Assembly (NCBI RefSeq): GCF_006716125.1 | Contig: NZ_VFOM01000001.1 | Location: 372,001 to 436,000 of the forward strand | DNA: 64,000 nt | Source: Homoserinimonas aerilata | GTDB taxonomy: Bacteria > Actinomycetota > Actinomycetes > Actinomycetales > Microbacteriaceae | Reading direction: 5' to 3' | In this document: piece after piece, positions 44,471 to 53,788 of the stretch | How the letters are laid out: each line of letters begins with the position of its first letter | Numbering within the stretch: position 1 is the stretch's first letter | Program-made: the position numbers and the translations under genes | Notes under the pieces: generated by a model | Databases searched by the model: none | The model's input: only the letters and a program-made list of their open reading frames with translations | Told to the model about the DNA's origin: nothing

Positions 44471-46378
44471 ATGGCAATTGCCACCCGCTCCGACCTGCGA
44501 AACGTCGCGATCGTCGCCCACGTCGACCACGGCAAGACCACCCTGGTCGACGCAATGCTGCGCCAGACGAACTCCTTCGCCGACCACGCGCACCTCGAGG
44601 AGCGCGCGATGGACTCGAACGAGCTCGAGCGCGAGAAGGGCATCACGATCCTCGCCAAGAACACGGCGATCTCGTACAAGGGCAAGCACGCCACCGACGG
44701 CCCCGTCACCATCAATGTCATCGACACCCCCGGCCACGCCGACTTCGGTGGTGAGGTCGAGCGAGGCCTGAGCATGGTCGACGGCGTCGTTCTGCTCGTC
44801 GACTCCAGCGAGGGCCCGCTGCCGCAGACCCGTTTCGTGCTGCGCAAGGCGCTCGAGGCGAATCTGCCCGTAATCCTGGCCGTCAACAAGACGGACCGAC
44901 CGGATGCCCGCATCGACGAGGTCGTCAGCGAGTCGCAGGATCTCCTCCTGGGTCTGGCGAGCGACATGGCCGACGAGCACCCCGACCTCGATCTCGACGC
45001 GATCCTCAACGTTCCCGTCGTCTACGCATCCGGACGCAACGGCGCCGCGAGCTGGAACAAGCCCGCGAACGGCGAGCTCCCCGACAACGAAGACCTCGAG
45101 CCGCTGTTCGACGCCATCCTCAAGCACGTTCCCGCCCCCGTGTACGACGATGAGCACCCGCTGCAGGCCTGGGTCACCAACCTCGACTCCTCGCCGTTCC
45201 TCGGCCGCCTTGCGCTGCTGCGCGTCTTCCAGGGCACGATCAAGAAGGGCCAGACGGTCGCCTGGGTCAAGAAGGACGGCACCGTCTCGAATGTGCGTGT
45301 GACCGAGCTCCTGATCACGAAGGCCCTCGACCGCTACCCGGCCGAGAGCGCCGGCCCCGGTGACATCGTCGCCGTCGCAGGATTCGCCGACATCTTCATC
45401 GGTGAGACCCTCGCCGACCCGGATGATGTGCGCCCGCTGCCGACCATCACGGTCGACGACCCCGCCATCTCGATGACGATCGGCACCAACACCTCGCCGC
45501 TCATCGGCAAGATCAAGGGCCACAAGCTCACCGCCCGCATGGTCAAGGACCGTCTCGACCGTGAGCTTGTCGGCAACGTCTCGCTCAAGCTCGTCGACAT
45601 CGGCCGCCCCGACGCGTGGGAGGTCCAGGGCCGTGGAGAGCTCGCGCTCGCCATCCTCGTCGAGCAGATGCGTCGCGAGGGTTTCGAGCTGACCGTCGGC
45701 AAGCCTCAGGTGGTCGTCAAGCAGATCGACGGCAAGGTGCACGAGCCCTTCGAGCACCTCACCATCGACAGCCCCGATGAGCACCTCGGCGCGATCACCC
45801 AGCTGCTTGCCGCCCGCAAGGGCCGCATGGAGGCCATGGCGAACCACGGCACCGGCTGGGTTCGCATGGAGTTCATCGTCCCGTCCCGCGGCCTCATCGG
45901 CTTCCGCTCCGAGTTCATGACCACCACCCGCGGTGAGGGCATCGCCAACGCCGTCTCGCACGGCTACGAGCCCTGGGCCGGCGAGATCACGACCCGCGTC
46001 AACGGCTCCATCGTCGCCGACCGCGCCGGTGTCGCAACCCCGTTCGCGATGACGGCTCTCCAGGAGCGCATGTCGTTCTTCGTCGAGCCGACGCAGGAGG
46101 TCTACGAGGGCATGGTCGTCGGCGAGAACTCGCGCGCCGATGACATGGACGTCAACATCACCAAGGAGAAGCAGCTCACCAACATGCGCCAGTCGACGTC
46201 TGACGTCTTCGAGCGCATGACGCCGTCGCGCAAGCTGACGCTCGAGGAGTGCCTCGAGTTCGCCCGCGAGGACGAGTGTGTCGAGGTGACGCCCGAGTTC
46301 GTGCGCATCCGCAAGGTCGAGCTCGATGCCAACGCGCGCGCCCGCAAGACCTCGCGCCTCAAGAAGCAGAACGCGTAG
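44471..46378 (+). CDS. typA: translational GTPase TypA/BipA
   Basis: 635 residues; ribosome-binding GTPase related to EF-G that helps 50S assembly and stress adaptation. Motifs: AHVDHGKTTLVDAML (P-loop), EREKGITI (switch I), DTPGHADFGGEVER and NKTDRPDAR (guanine specificity), and the C-terminal SRGLIGFRSEFMTTTRGEG typical of TypA. The start ATG follows a TTCGAGGACACTACTTCT leader. A strong hairpin follows the stop. Confidence 0.96.
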   Translation: MAIATRSDLRNVAIVAHVDHGKTTLVDAMLRQTNSFADHAHLEERAMDSNELEREKGITILAKNTAISYKGKHATDGPVTINVIDTPGHADFGGEVERGLSMVDGVVLLVDSSEGPLPQTRFVLRKALEANLPVILAVNKTDRPDARIDEVVSESQDLLLGLASDMADEHPDLDLDAILNVPVVYASGRNGAASWNKPANGELPDNEDLEPLFDAILKHVPAPVYDDEHPLQAWVTNLDSSPFLGRLALLRVFQGTIKKGQTVAWVKKDGTVSNVRVTELLITKALDRYPAESAGPGDIVAVAGFADIFIGETLADPDDVRPLPTITVDDPAISMTIGTNTSPLIGKIKGHKLTARMVKDRLDRELVGNVSLKLVDIGRPDAWEVQGRGELALAILVEQMRREGFELTVGKPQVVVKQIDGKVHEPFEHLTIDSPDEHLGAITQLLAARKGRMEAMANHGTGWVRMEFIVPSRGLIGFRSEFMTTTRGEGIANAVSHGYEPWAGEITTRVNGSIVADRAGVATPFAMTALQERMSFFVEPTQEVYEGMVVGENSRADDMDVNITKEKQLTNMRQSTSDVFERMTPSRKLTLEECLEFAREDECVEVTPEFVRIRKVELDANARARKTSRLKKQNA

Positions 46379-46382
46379 TCTC

Positions 46383-46432
46383 CCCAGTTCGAGTCCCCGG
46401 CCACTTCTTGGCGGCCGGAGGCTCGAGCTGGG
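46383..46432 (+). terminator. typA terminator
   Basis: Two-part stem: outer CCCAGTTCGAG with CTCGAGCTGGG (one G-U type pair) and inner CCGGCC with GGCCGG. It begins four bases after the typA stop and is followed by CACTTATATTTTCC. Confidence 0.75.
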
Positions 46433-46544
46433 CACTTATATTTTCCCGCGGAGGAACTCTCGACATCGGTTGCCCACGGTCACCGTCACGCTGGCCTTGC
46501 TTCGTCATCAGACAATGCCCCTATGCGAACGAGGTTGTAAGCGC

Positions 46545-47127
46545 GTGAAAAATCCCTTAAGGCACGAATCGGCCGAGTGCTCGCTCTCGGACTCAGCGCG
46601 GCGATGATGAGTGCGCTCGCACTCGTGGGCGCAGCACCGGCCGTAGCCGCCGGTGAACGATATGTGATCGCCGGCACCGTCAACACACCGGATGGAACCG
46701 GCGCTTTCGTTCCGCTGGACGGCGTGGAGGCATCTGTCAGCTTCACGGAGCCGGGGTCGAGCGGAAGCCGTTACAGCACCACGAGCGTTGCCGACGGCAC
46801 ATTCGAGTTCACCAGTGTGGGCAACAGCTTCCCGGCCGGTGGGTACACCGTCGAGTTCGCCCTCGAGGGCTATTGCACCGTGTCTGTCCCCGCCGTGATC
46901 GTCGACCAGAATGTGACGCTCGCACCCGTCACCCTCTTTCCGCTCATGGTGCCTGGGACCGTCACCATCTCGGGCGACCCCGTTGTCGGTACCGTGCTGA
47001 CCGCATCCACCTCGGCCTGCCGGTGACCGGCGCCGACGTCACCCTGCCGGTGACGATCGCGTCGATCCTGCTGCTGCGCGGTGCGGGCCTGTTGTTCGCA
47101 CGTCGTCGTTTCTCGGCCAACGCCTGA
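46545..47127 (+). pseudogene. decayed LPVTG-anchored surface protein gene
   Basis: Three frames together look like one secreted protein. GTG 46545 begins VKNPLRHESA, then a one-base loss near 46570 is needed to continue as RVLALGLSAAMMSALALVGAAPAVAA, a good signal peptide. The mature part (GERYVIAGTVNTPDGTG, carboxypeptidase-regulatory-like fold, then TISGDPVVGTVLTASTS) stops at 47026. In another frame, LGLPVTGADVTLP, a hydrophobic helix and ARRRFSANA give a complete cell-wall sorting signal ending at 47127. A deletion has probably fused repeat DNA to the sorting signal out of frame. Confidence 0.6.
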
Positions 47128-47191
47128 GAAGTCGAACAGTGTGAGGGGGTGTGGCCGGTGGCCACGCCCCCTCCGTCGTTCACGCCGGGGC

Positions 47192-48463
47192 TCAGTGCCC
47201 GAACAGCCCATCTCCGATGGACTCGCCCTCACGGCAGCCGGGTGGCACGGCGAAGATGCCCGAGCCGACGTGCCGCACGTATTCGTTCATGCGGTCGTCT
47301 CTGGCCAGGCTGAGCTGCACGGGAACGAACTGGGTGCGCGGGTCGCGTTGGAAGCAGATGAAGAAGAGGCCCGCATTGAGGCGGCCCAGTTCGTCGTTGC
47401 CATCGACGAAGTTGTAGCCGCGGCGCAACATGACGACTCCGCCGTTGTTCGACGGATGCGCGAGGGCGACATGCGAATCCGGTGCGATCAGGGGGCTGTC
47501 GCCGCGCCCGGTGAGCGCGAAGTCCGGCTCGCTGAACTCGGTGCCGCCGCTGAGCGGGGCGCCCTCGCCCTTGGTGCGACCGAAGACGGTCTCCTGCTCG
47601 CGCAGGGAAGCCCGGTCCCAGGTCTCGATCGTCATGCGCATCCGGCGGGCCACCATGTATGAGCCGCCCGCCATCCACGCAGGGCCGTCACCCTTCTCCG
47701 CCCAGACTGCTGCGCCCGTTGTGCTGTCTTCGGCGCGCGGGTTGGCTGTGCCGTCCTTGAAGCCGAAGAGGTTGCGCGGTGTGGTCTGTCCGCGCGTCGT
47801 GGAGGAGGTGCGCCCGAAGCCGAGCTGGGACCATCGCAGGCTCGCCCGGCCGAATGCCATGCGGGAGAGGTTGCGGATGGCGTGAACGGCCACCTGGGGG
47901 TCGTCGCTGCAGGCCTGAACGCAGAGGTCGCCGCCCGTCATCGACTCGACGAGCGCGTCTCCGGCGAAGTGTGGCAGATCGATGAGAGCGTCGGGTCGAC
48001 GCCCACCGAGCCCGAAGCGGTCGTCGAACAGTGATGGGCCGAAGCCGAAGGTGATGGTGAGCCCGGCAGGGGGCAGGTCGAGGGCCTCCCCGGTGTCGTC
48101 GGGTGGGGCGTCGTAGGGCCCTGACGTGGGCCCGTAGCTGCCTGCTCCGAGCCCCGCGGTCATGCGGGCGGCGGCGAAGGTCCAGTCGGCGAGCAGCTCG
48201 GCCAGTTCGCTTCGTGTGATGTCGGCGACGTCGAAGGCTGCGAAGTGCAGGCGGTCCTGCGCGGGGGTGATGATGCCGGCCTGGTGCTCACCATGGAACG
48301 GGTGGACGGACGCGGCGCCCGCCTGCTGCTGCGCTTCGAGCATCCGGGTGCCGGCCCAGGTGGCCCCACCGCCCACGACTGCTCCTGCTGCGGCCGCTCC
48401 GGCAAGGCCGAGGAGCCCGCGGCGGGAGATGCCGCCGACCGTTTCGGGGCCGTCAGTGCTCAC
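47192..48463 (-). CDS. efeB: deferrochelatase/peroxidase EfeB (Dyp type)
   Basis: 423 residues. A twin-arginine signal (SRRGLLGLAGAAAAGA, about residues 13-30) sends the folded haem protein out of the cell. Dyp-peroxidase marks are FGFKDGTANPR (GxxDG, catalytic Asp), the HPSNNGG region and a FICFQRDPRTQFVPVQ C-terminal segment. In EfeUOB, EfeB oxidises ferrous iron or frees iron from haem. It lies 31 bases after efeO on the same strand and is the last gene of the iron operon. Confidence 0.93.
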   Translation of the reverse strand: MSTDGPETVGGISRRGLLGLAGAAAAGAVVGGGATWAGTRMLEAQQQAGAASVHPFHGEHQAGIITPAQDRLHFAAFDVADITRSELAELLADWTFAAARMTAGLGAGSYGPTSGPYDAPPDDTGEALDLPPAGLTITFGFGPSLFDDRFGLGGRRPDALIDLPHFAGDALVESMTGGDLCVQACSDDPQVAVHAIRNLSRMAFGRASLRWSQLGFGRTSSTTRGQTTPRNLFGFKDGTANPRAEDSTTGAAVWAEKGDGPAWMAGGSYMVARRMRMTIETWDRASLREQETVFGRTKGEGAPLSGGTEFSEPDFALTGRGDSPLIAPDSHVALAHPSNNGGVVMLRRGYNFVDGNDELGRLNAGLFFICFQRDPRTQFVPVQLSLARDDRMNEYVRHVGSGIFAVPPGCREGESIGDGLFGH

Positions 48464-48494
48464 GGTGCAAGGGGTGATTGCGCATGGGCCGACG

Positions 48495-49685
48495 CTACAG
48501 GACGAGGGATGCGGTCAGCATCGAGAGAGGCTCGGCGAGGGCGTTGACCTGATCGGAGAAGGCACGAATCTCATCAGGGGTGAGCTCGGTGTAAAGAGAG
48601 AAACCGTCGGCGACCTTCTGCACGTCGAGCAGCGACTGGAGTGCGTCGAATTCCGTGTCGAGACGATCGGCCAGCGTGGAGTCGCGTGCGACGAGGATGT
48701 CGCGTACGCCCTCGTATGCGACGCGGGCGCCATCAATGTTGGCCTGGAAGTCCCACAGATCCGTGTGCGACCAGAACTCCTCCTCGCCCGTCACCTTGCC
48801 TGACGCGACCTCGTCGAGTAGACCGATGGCGCCGTTGGTCTGCTGGTCGAGCGTGAACTCAAGGTCCTGGACCTTGTCGTACAGGGTGTGGGTGTCATCG
48901 ACGAGTTGGGTGGCGAGGGCCTCTCGCCTGTTCTGGTCGTAAGCCTCGAAGCCGGGCTCCGCATCGGCGGGCCACAGGTCCTTCTCCATGGCGTGCCATC
49001 CGGTCCACTCCTGGCCCTCCTCCAGGTCTGCCTCCCGCAGGTCCATGCGCGGGTCGAGATCGCCGAACGACTCGGCGACGGTCTCGACACGCTCCCAGTG
49101 CACGCGGGTCGGCGCGTAGAGGGCCCGCGCCGCGTCGTCGTCTCCGGAGATGTAGGCCTCGGCGAAGTTCTCGGTGCCGGTCACGAGCGACTCGATCTGG
49201 TCCTTCACGTAGGCCTTGTAGTTGTCGGCTGCGGCGGCGACCTGCTCGCCGGCATCCCCGGCAACCGCGAAACTCGCGCCAGAATCGGTCACGGTGAACG
49301 CGGTGGCGCCGACGCCGTCGCCGATCATGCCGGGCTTGCACACGGTCGTGTAGCTGCCGGGGCGGGCCTGCACGACGAGGTCGCGGCTGATGCCGGGCCC
49401 GATGTTCTCGACCTCGCCGACGATGCGGAGGCCGTCTTCGGCGAGCAGATAGAACTCGGTGACCTGGTTGCCGTCGTTCTTCACGGTGAACACGACACTG
49501 CCACTCGGGGCCTCGACCGTCGAGACGTCGCAGGCGTCTGCGGTGCTTGAGACGGTGATCGCGGTCGCGCCCGGTGCGGTCGGGTCATTCGCCACGCATC
49601 CGCTCAGCAGAAGAAGAGCGGCGGAGCCTGCTCCCAGGATGGCAAGGGGGCGCGCGAGCGGGTGAGATGAGGTCAAGGTCGTCAT
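48495..49685 (-). CDS. efeO: iron uptake protein EfeO
   Basis: 396 residues: lipoprotein signal ending at Cys29-30 of LLLLSGCVAN, a cupredoxin-like domain (ITVSSTADACDVSTVEAPSGSVVFTVKNDGNQVTEFY), then an M75/imelysin domain with HWERVETVAESFGDLDPRMDLREADLE and TGWHAMEKDLW. It binds iron outside the membrane and passes it to EfeU. Located between efeU and efeB. Confidence 0.94.
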   Translation of the reverse strand: MTTLTSSHPLARPLAILGAGSAALLLLSGCVANDPTAPGATAITVSSTADACDVSTVEAPSGSVVFTVKNDGNQVTEFYLLAEDGLRIVGEVENIGPGISRDLVVQARPGSYTTVCKPGMIGDGVGATAFTVTDSGASFAVAGDAGEQVAAAADNYKAYVKDQIESLVTGTENFAEAYISGDDDAARALYAPTRVHWERVETVAESFGDLDPRMDLREADLEEGQEWTGWHAMEKDLWPADAEPGFEAYDQNRREALATQLVDDTHTLYDKVQDLEFTLDQQTNGAIGLLDEVASGKVTGEEEFWSHTDLWDFQANIDGARVAYEGVRDILVARDSTLADRLDTEFDALQSLLDVQKVADGFSLYTELTPDEIRAFSDQVNALAEPLSMLTASLVL

Positions 49686-49748
49686 GGGCTTCCTGATGCT
49701 GGATGGGCGGCGGTGGGTTGGCAGTCGAATGGTCGAGACGGGGGCGTG

Positions 49749-50627
49749 TCAGCGGAGCGGCGACGGGGTCGTGGCGAGCAGAGCGCCGTCGTCCTGCAGC
49801 TTTCGGCTGCGGGCGGCACCCCCGGAGTGCCGGCGGACGCTGGCCACGAAGAGGATGAAGACGGGGATGACATAGGCGAGCCAGACGGCGGCCTCGAGCC
49901 ACGTGGTGGCAGGGGAGAAGTTGACGGTGCCCTTGAGGAGTGTTCCGTACCAACTGTCTGGGGGGATGATGGCGCTGACATCGAATGCGAGGGAGCGCAG
50001 TCCGGGCAGTACGCCCGCCTCCTGCAGATCATGCACACCATAGGAGAGCACGCCCGCCGCGACGATGATGAGGAAGCCCCCTGTGACGGTGAAGAAACGG
50101 CCGAGGTGGATGGTGACCACCCCTCGGTAGATGAGCCAGCCGAGTATGACCGCAGTGAGGATGCCGAGGGCGGCCCCGAGGGCGGGGTAGGTGGTCTCAC
50201 CGGTCGCCTGTACCGCGGCCCAGATGAACAGGGCTGTCTCGATCCCTTCGCGGCCGACGGCGAGGAATGCGACCAGAACAAGCCCCCAGCCGGCGCCGTC
50301 GAGGTGGGTGTCGACCTCGCCGCGTAGCCGCCGGTTCATGCCGTGGGCTGTGCGGAGCATCCAGAAGATCATCCAGGTGACGAAGGCGGTCGCGATGATC
50401 GACAGTGTGCCACCGATGAGCTCTTGGGCTTCGAACGAGAGCCCGTAGGCTCCGAAGCTGAGTATGGCGCCGAGGCCGAGCGAGACGAGCACGGCGATGC
50501 CCACGCCCAGCCAGATTCGTGGCAGCACGTCGCGCCGGTCGATCTTCACTACGTAGGCAACGAGAACGCCGACGATGAGCGCGGCTTCAAGGCCTTCACG
50601 GAGGCCGATGAGATAGTTTGCAAGCAC
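49749..50627 (-). CDS. efeU: iron permease EfeU
   Basis: 292 residues from GTG 50627; the longer frame upstream passes through the iron box and is rejected. Seven membrane helices. The two REGxE iron-pathway motifs of the FTR1 family are seen: LREGLEAAL near the N-terminus and [10 protein letters not shown] in the fourth helix. It is the membrane channel of the EfeUOB importer and the first gene of the operon, directly downstream of a DtxR/IdeR-type operator. Confidence 0.94.
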   Translation of the reverse strand: MLANYLIGLREGLEAALIVGVLVAYVVKIDRRDVLPRIWLGVGIAVLVSLGLGAILSFGAYGLSFEAQELIGGTLSIIATAFVTWMIFWMLRTAHGMNRRLRGEVDTHLDGAGWGLVLVAFLAVGREGIETALFIWAAVQATGETTYPALGAALGILTAVILGWLIYRGVVTIHLGRFFTVTGGFLIIVAAGVLSYGVHDLQEAGVLPGLRSLAFDVSAIIPPDSWYGTLLKGTVNFSPATTWLEAAVWLAYVIPVFILFVASVRRHSGGAARSRKLQDDGALLATTPSPLR

Positions 50628-50676
50628 GGTTTCGCCTGACTTTGCTACGGATGTCCTACACCGATCTCCGGGAGGC

Positions 50677-50695
50677 GAAGGTAAGCCTAACCTAA
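50677..50695. promoter_or_regulatory. DtxR/IdeR iron box
   Basis: On the minus strand the site reads TTAGGTTAGGCTTACCTTC, close to the TTAGGTTAGGCTAACCTAA consensus of actinobacterial iron repressors. It lies about 50 bases before efeU and 13 bases before the divergent PIG-L gene, so iron-loaded repressor could silence both. Confidence 0.85.
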
Positions 50696-50708
50696 TAGAA
50701 GGGGTGCA

Positions 50709-51857
50709 ATGCAAGTACATGGCGAGCACATTGTGTTCGTGCACGCCCACCCCGACGACGAGACGATCTCCACAGGCGGCACGATCGCCGAGCTCGTGGC
50801 GCGGGGCTCGGGCGTGACGGTGCTCAGCTGCACCCGGGGCGAGCGGGGTGAGGTCATCCCCGCCGAACTGCGGCACCTCGAGGGTGATGGGGAGCGCCTC
50901 AGCGAACTCCGCGAGGCCGAGCTGGCTTCTGCCATGCAGGCGCTAGGGGTCTCCGATCAGCGCTTTCTGGGCACGGCCGGTGCCCGGGACATCAGGCGGG
51001 AGCCTCGGCGCTACCTCGACTCCGGAATGGTGTGGGGTGACGATGGTAAGCCGAAGCCCCTTCCCGATGTCGATGCCCGTTCGCTCTGTTCTGCGCCGCT
51101 CGACGAGGTCATCAACGACATCCTTGCCGTCATCGAGGATGCGGGTGCGGATGCCGTCGTCAGCTATGACGCACACGGCGGGTACGGGCATCCGGATCAT
51201 GTCAGAGCGGCCGAGGCCGCCAGGCTCGCGGCGGCGCGCGCAGGGCTTCCCTTCTATGAGATCGTCGAGCCGGGCGGCGACCCCGACATCGACGACGTGG
51301 TGGTCGATGTGGGGGAGCGCCTGCCGCAGAAGCGTGCGGCACTTCGGGCGCACACGACGCAGGTCACGGTGAGCGACGATGGCACTGCTTTCGCGCTGTC
51401 GAGCGGCCCGGAGCGCACTATCGCCGTGAGCGAGCGGTTCCGCTTCGTACCTGTGACGGTCGGGCGTGCGCCGGTTGCGAAGCAGGGCATCGCGACCCTC
51501 GTGGCCTCCTGTGTTGTCGCATCTGTTATCGGCGTGGTAGTCGGAGCGCTACTGACGGTGCACCACCAGCAGTCCCTGATGCTCGCCGGCGTGGCCGTGC
51601 CCGCCGGGGTGATCGTGGGTCTGGCGGTCGTCGCGGCACTGCTTGCGGGCATCCGCATCGTCTTCGACAATCGGGGCGTTGCGGCCTGCGCGGCCCTCGG
51701 CATCCTCGTCATCTCCTATGTCCTCGCGCAGCGCGGGCCGGGCGGCAGCGTGATGGTCCCCGCAAATGAGGCCGGTTACGTGTGGGCCTACGGGCCGGTC
51801 GTGGTGAGCCTGCTCGTGTTGGCGTGGCCCCGGCTTCGCCCCGCCGGTGAGCGGTAG
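50709..51857 (+). CDS. PIG-L deacetylase with C-terminal membrane domain
   Basis: 382 residues. The N-terminal part (about 1-250) is a LmbE/PIG-L zinc amidase: HAHPDDET at 12-19 with His14, Asp16, Asp17, and a second site, [12 protein letters not shown]. This matches the MshB class that deacetylates GlcNAc-inositol in mycothiol synthesis, though mycothiol-conjugate amidase or another N-acetyl sugar enzyme is possible. The remainder has about four membrane helices, an uncommon addition. It is divergent from efeU across the iron box, and ferredoxin follows on the same strand. Confidence 0.85.
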   Translation: MQVHGEHIVFVHAHPDDETISTGGTIAELVARGSGVTVLSCTRGERGEVIPAELRHLEGDGERLSELREAELASAMQALGVSDQRFLGTAGARDIRREPRRYLDSGMVWGDDGKPKPLPDVDARSLCSAPLDEVINDILAVIEDAGADAVVSYDAHGGYGHPDHVRAAEAARLAAARAGLPFYEIVEPGGDPDIDDVVVDVGERLPQKRAALRAHTTQVTVSDDGTAFALSSGPERTIAVSERFRFVPVTVGRAPVAKQGIATLVASCVVASVIGVVVGALLTVHHQQSLMLAGVAVPAGVIVGLAVVAALLAGIRIVFDNRGVAACAALGILVISYVLAQRGPGGSVMVPANEAGYVWAYGPVVVSLLVLAWPRLRPAGER

Positions 51858-51894
51858 GATTGGATTCCAGCACTTCGCCGAAAGGATCGCCGCC

Positions 51895-52224
51895 GTGACC
51901 TATGTCATCGCCCTCCCGTGCGTCGACGTCAAGGATCGTGCCTGCGTCGATGAATGCCCGGTCGACTGTATCTATGAGGGCGACCGGATGCTCTACATCC
52001 ACCCCGATGAATGCGTCGACTGCGGCGCATGCGAACCGGTGTGCCCCGTCGAGGCGATCTACTACGAGGACGACACCCCCGAGGTGTGGGCCGACTACTA
52101 CAAGGCCAATGTCGAGTTCTTCGACGACATCGGATCGCCGGGTGGCGCCGCCAAGGTGGGCGTCATCCACAAGGACCACCCGCTCGTCGCCGCGCTTCCT
52201 CCGCAGGTGACGGCAGCGCAGTAG
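51895..52224 (+). CDS. fdxA: 7Fe ferredoxin
   Basis: 109 residues from GTG 51895. Cysteines 9, 17, 21, 25, 40, 43, 46 and 50 give a [3Fe-4S] and a [4Fe-4S] cluster of the FdxA type, with the ferredoxin core [18 protein letters not shown]. It is a small electron carrier in the cytosol. The start overlaps none of the neighbours; it follows the PIG-L gene by 37 bases. Confidence 0.94.
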   Translation: MTYVIALPCVDVKDRACVDECPVDCIYEGDRMLYIHPDECVDCGACEPVCPVEAIYYEDDTPEVWADYYKANVEFFDDIGSPGGAAKVGVIHKDHPLVAALPPQVTAAQ

Positions 52225-52308
52225 CGGTTTTTATAGGGAAGCACCAAACGTGGAGCGCTTCCCTTATCGGTTGCGCCCCAAGCGCCCGGTGCCCTCTAGG
52301 CTGTATGT

Positions 52309-53610
52309 GTGAACGACGCTGCCAACATCAACGCCGAGAAGGCCACTCTCCATTACCCCGGAGGCTCCGCCGAATTCCCGATCCTTCCGAGTGTGGATGG
52401 GGCGCAGAGCATCGACATCTCCTCTCTGACGAAGCAGACGGGGTATACGACGCTCGACCAGGGCTTCGTGAACACCGCCTCGACGAAGAGCGCCATAACG
52501 TACATCGATGGCGATGAGGGCATCCTGCGCTATCGCGGGTATGCGATCGAGGACGTCGCCAAGAACTCGACCTATCTCGAGGTCGCCTGGATGTTGATCC
52601 ACGGCAGTCTCCCCACCGCTGACCAGCTGGGAGAGTTCGAGGAGAAGATCCGCCGCCACACGCTTCTGCATGAAGACCTGCGCAGCTTCTTCTCGGCGCT
52701 GCCGAAGGATGCGCACCCCATGTCGGTGCTGTCGAGTGCGGTGTCTGCGCTGTCGACGTACTACGAGGACTCGCTCGACGTGCACGACCCTGAGCAGGTC
52801 GAGATCTCGACGATCCGTCTGCTCGCGAAGCTTCCGACGATCGCCGCCTATGCGCACAAGAAGAGCCTCGGCCAGGCGTTCCTCTATCCCGACAACAGCC
52901 TGAGCTTCGTCGACAACTTCCTCAAGATGAACTTCGGCAACATGGCCGAGGAGTACGAGGTCAACCCTGTCGTCAGCAAGGCGCTCGACCGCCTGCTGAT
53001 CCTGCACGAAGACCACGAGCAGAACGCCTCCACGTCGACGGTGCGCCTGGTGGGGTCGACGGAGGCGAACATCTTCGCCTCCATTTCCGCGGGCATCAAT
53101 GCGCTCTACGGGCCGCTGCACGGGGGTGCCAACGAGGCCGTGCTCAAGATGCTGGGTGAGATCAAGCGCTCGGGCGAGGGCGTGGAGAAGTATGTCGAAC
53201 GGGTCAAGAACAAGGAAGACGGGGTGCGCCTGATGGGCTTCGGGCACCGCGTCTACAAGAATTTCGACCCCCGCGCACGGCTCGTGAAGGAGAGCGCTCA
53301 CGAGGTGCTCGACTCGCTCGGCGTGAAGGACGATCTGCTCGACATCGCGATGGAACTGGAGTCTGTGGCGCTCGCCGATGACTATTTCATCGAACGCAAA
53401 CTGTACCCCAATGTCGACTTCTACACGGGGGTCATCTACAAGGCCATGGGCTTCCCCACGCGGATGTTCACGGTGCTGTTCGCGATCGGCCGTCTGCCGG
53501 GGTGGATCGCACATTGGCGTGAGATGAACGACGACCCGAAGACGAAGATCGGCCGCCCACAGCAGCTGTACATTGGTGAGCCGGCCCGAGAGTGGCCCTC
53601 CGCCCGTTAG
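52309..53610 (+). CDS. gltA: citrate synthase
   Basis: 433 residues, type II citrate synthase that condenses acetyl-CoA with oxaloacetate as the first step of the TCA cycle. Seen: LHYPGGSAEFPILPSVDG at the start, GPLHGGANEAVLKML with an active-site His, and GFGHRVYKNFDPRARL with His and Arg ligands. GTG 52309 is the start. It is alone, preceded by about 85 bases that contain an AGGGAAGC/GCTTCCCT inverted repeat. Confidence 0.96.
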   Translation: MNDAANINAEKATLHYPGGSAEFPILPSVDGAQSIDISSLTKQTGYTTLDQGFVNTASTKSAITYIDGDEGILRYRGYAIEDVAKNSTYLEVAWMLIHGSLPTADQLGEFEEKIRRHTLLHEDLRSFFSALPKDAHPMSVLSSAVSALSTYYEDSLDVHDPEQVEISTIRLLAKLPTIAAYAHKKSLGQAFLYPDNSLSFVDNFLKMNFGNMAEEYEVNPVVSKALDRLLILHEDHEQNASTSTVRLVGSTEANIFASISAGINALYGPLHGGANEAVLKMLGEIKRSGEGVEKYVERVKNKEDGVRLMGFGHRVYKNFDPRARLVKESAHEVLDSLGVKDDLLDIAMELESVALADDYFIERKLYPNVDFYTGVIYKAMGFPTRMFTVLFAIGRLPGWIAHWREMNDDPKTKIGRPQQLYIGEPAREWPSAR

Positions 53611-53788
53611 CAGAACCTTGGGGTTCCCTGTAACCCTTCTGCGTTCTTTCTGCCCCCAGTTGTGGGGCAATTTCGTGGTTTCTTCTTGGTGTTTCTTGCG
53701 GTCCGGGTGATAGTGGCCGTACCCCGATATGGGAACACGGCGTGGTCCAGCGTCTTGCAATATATCGGTGCAGCGGGAGGTCCAGACC

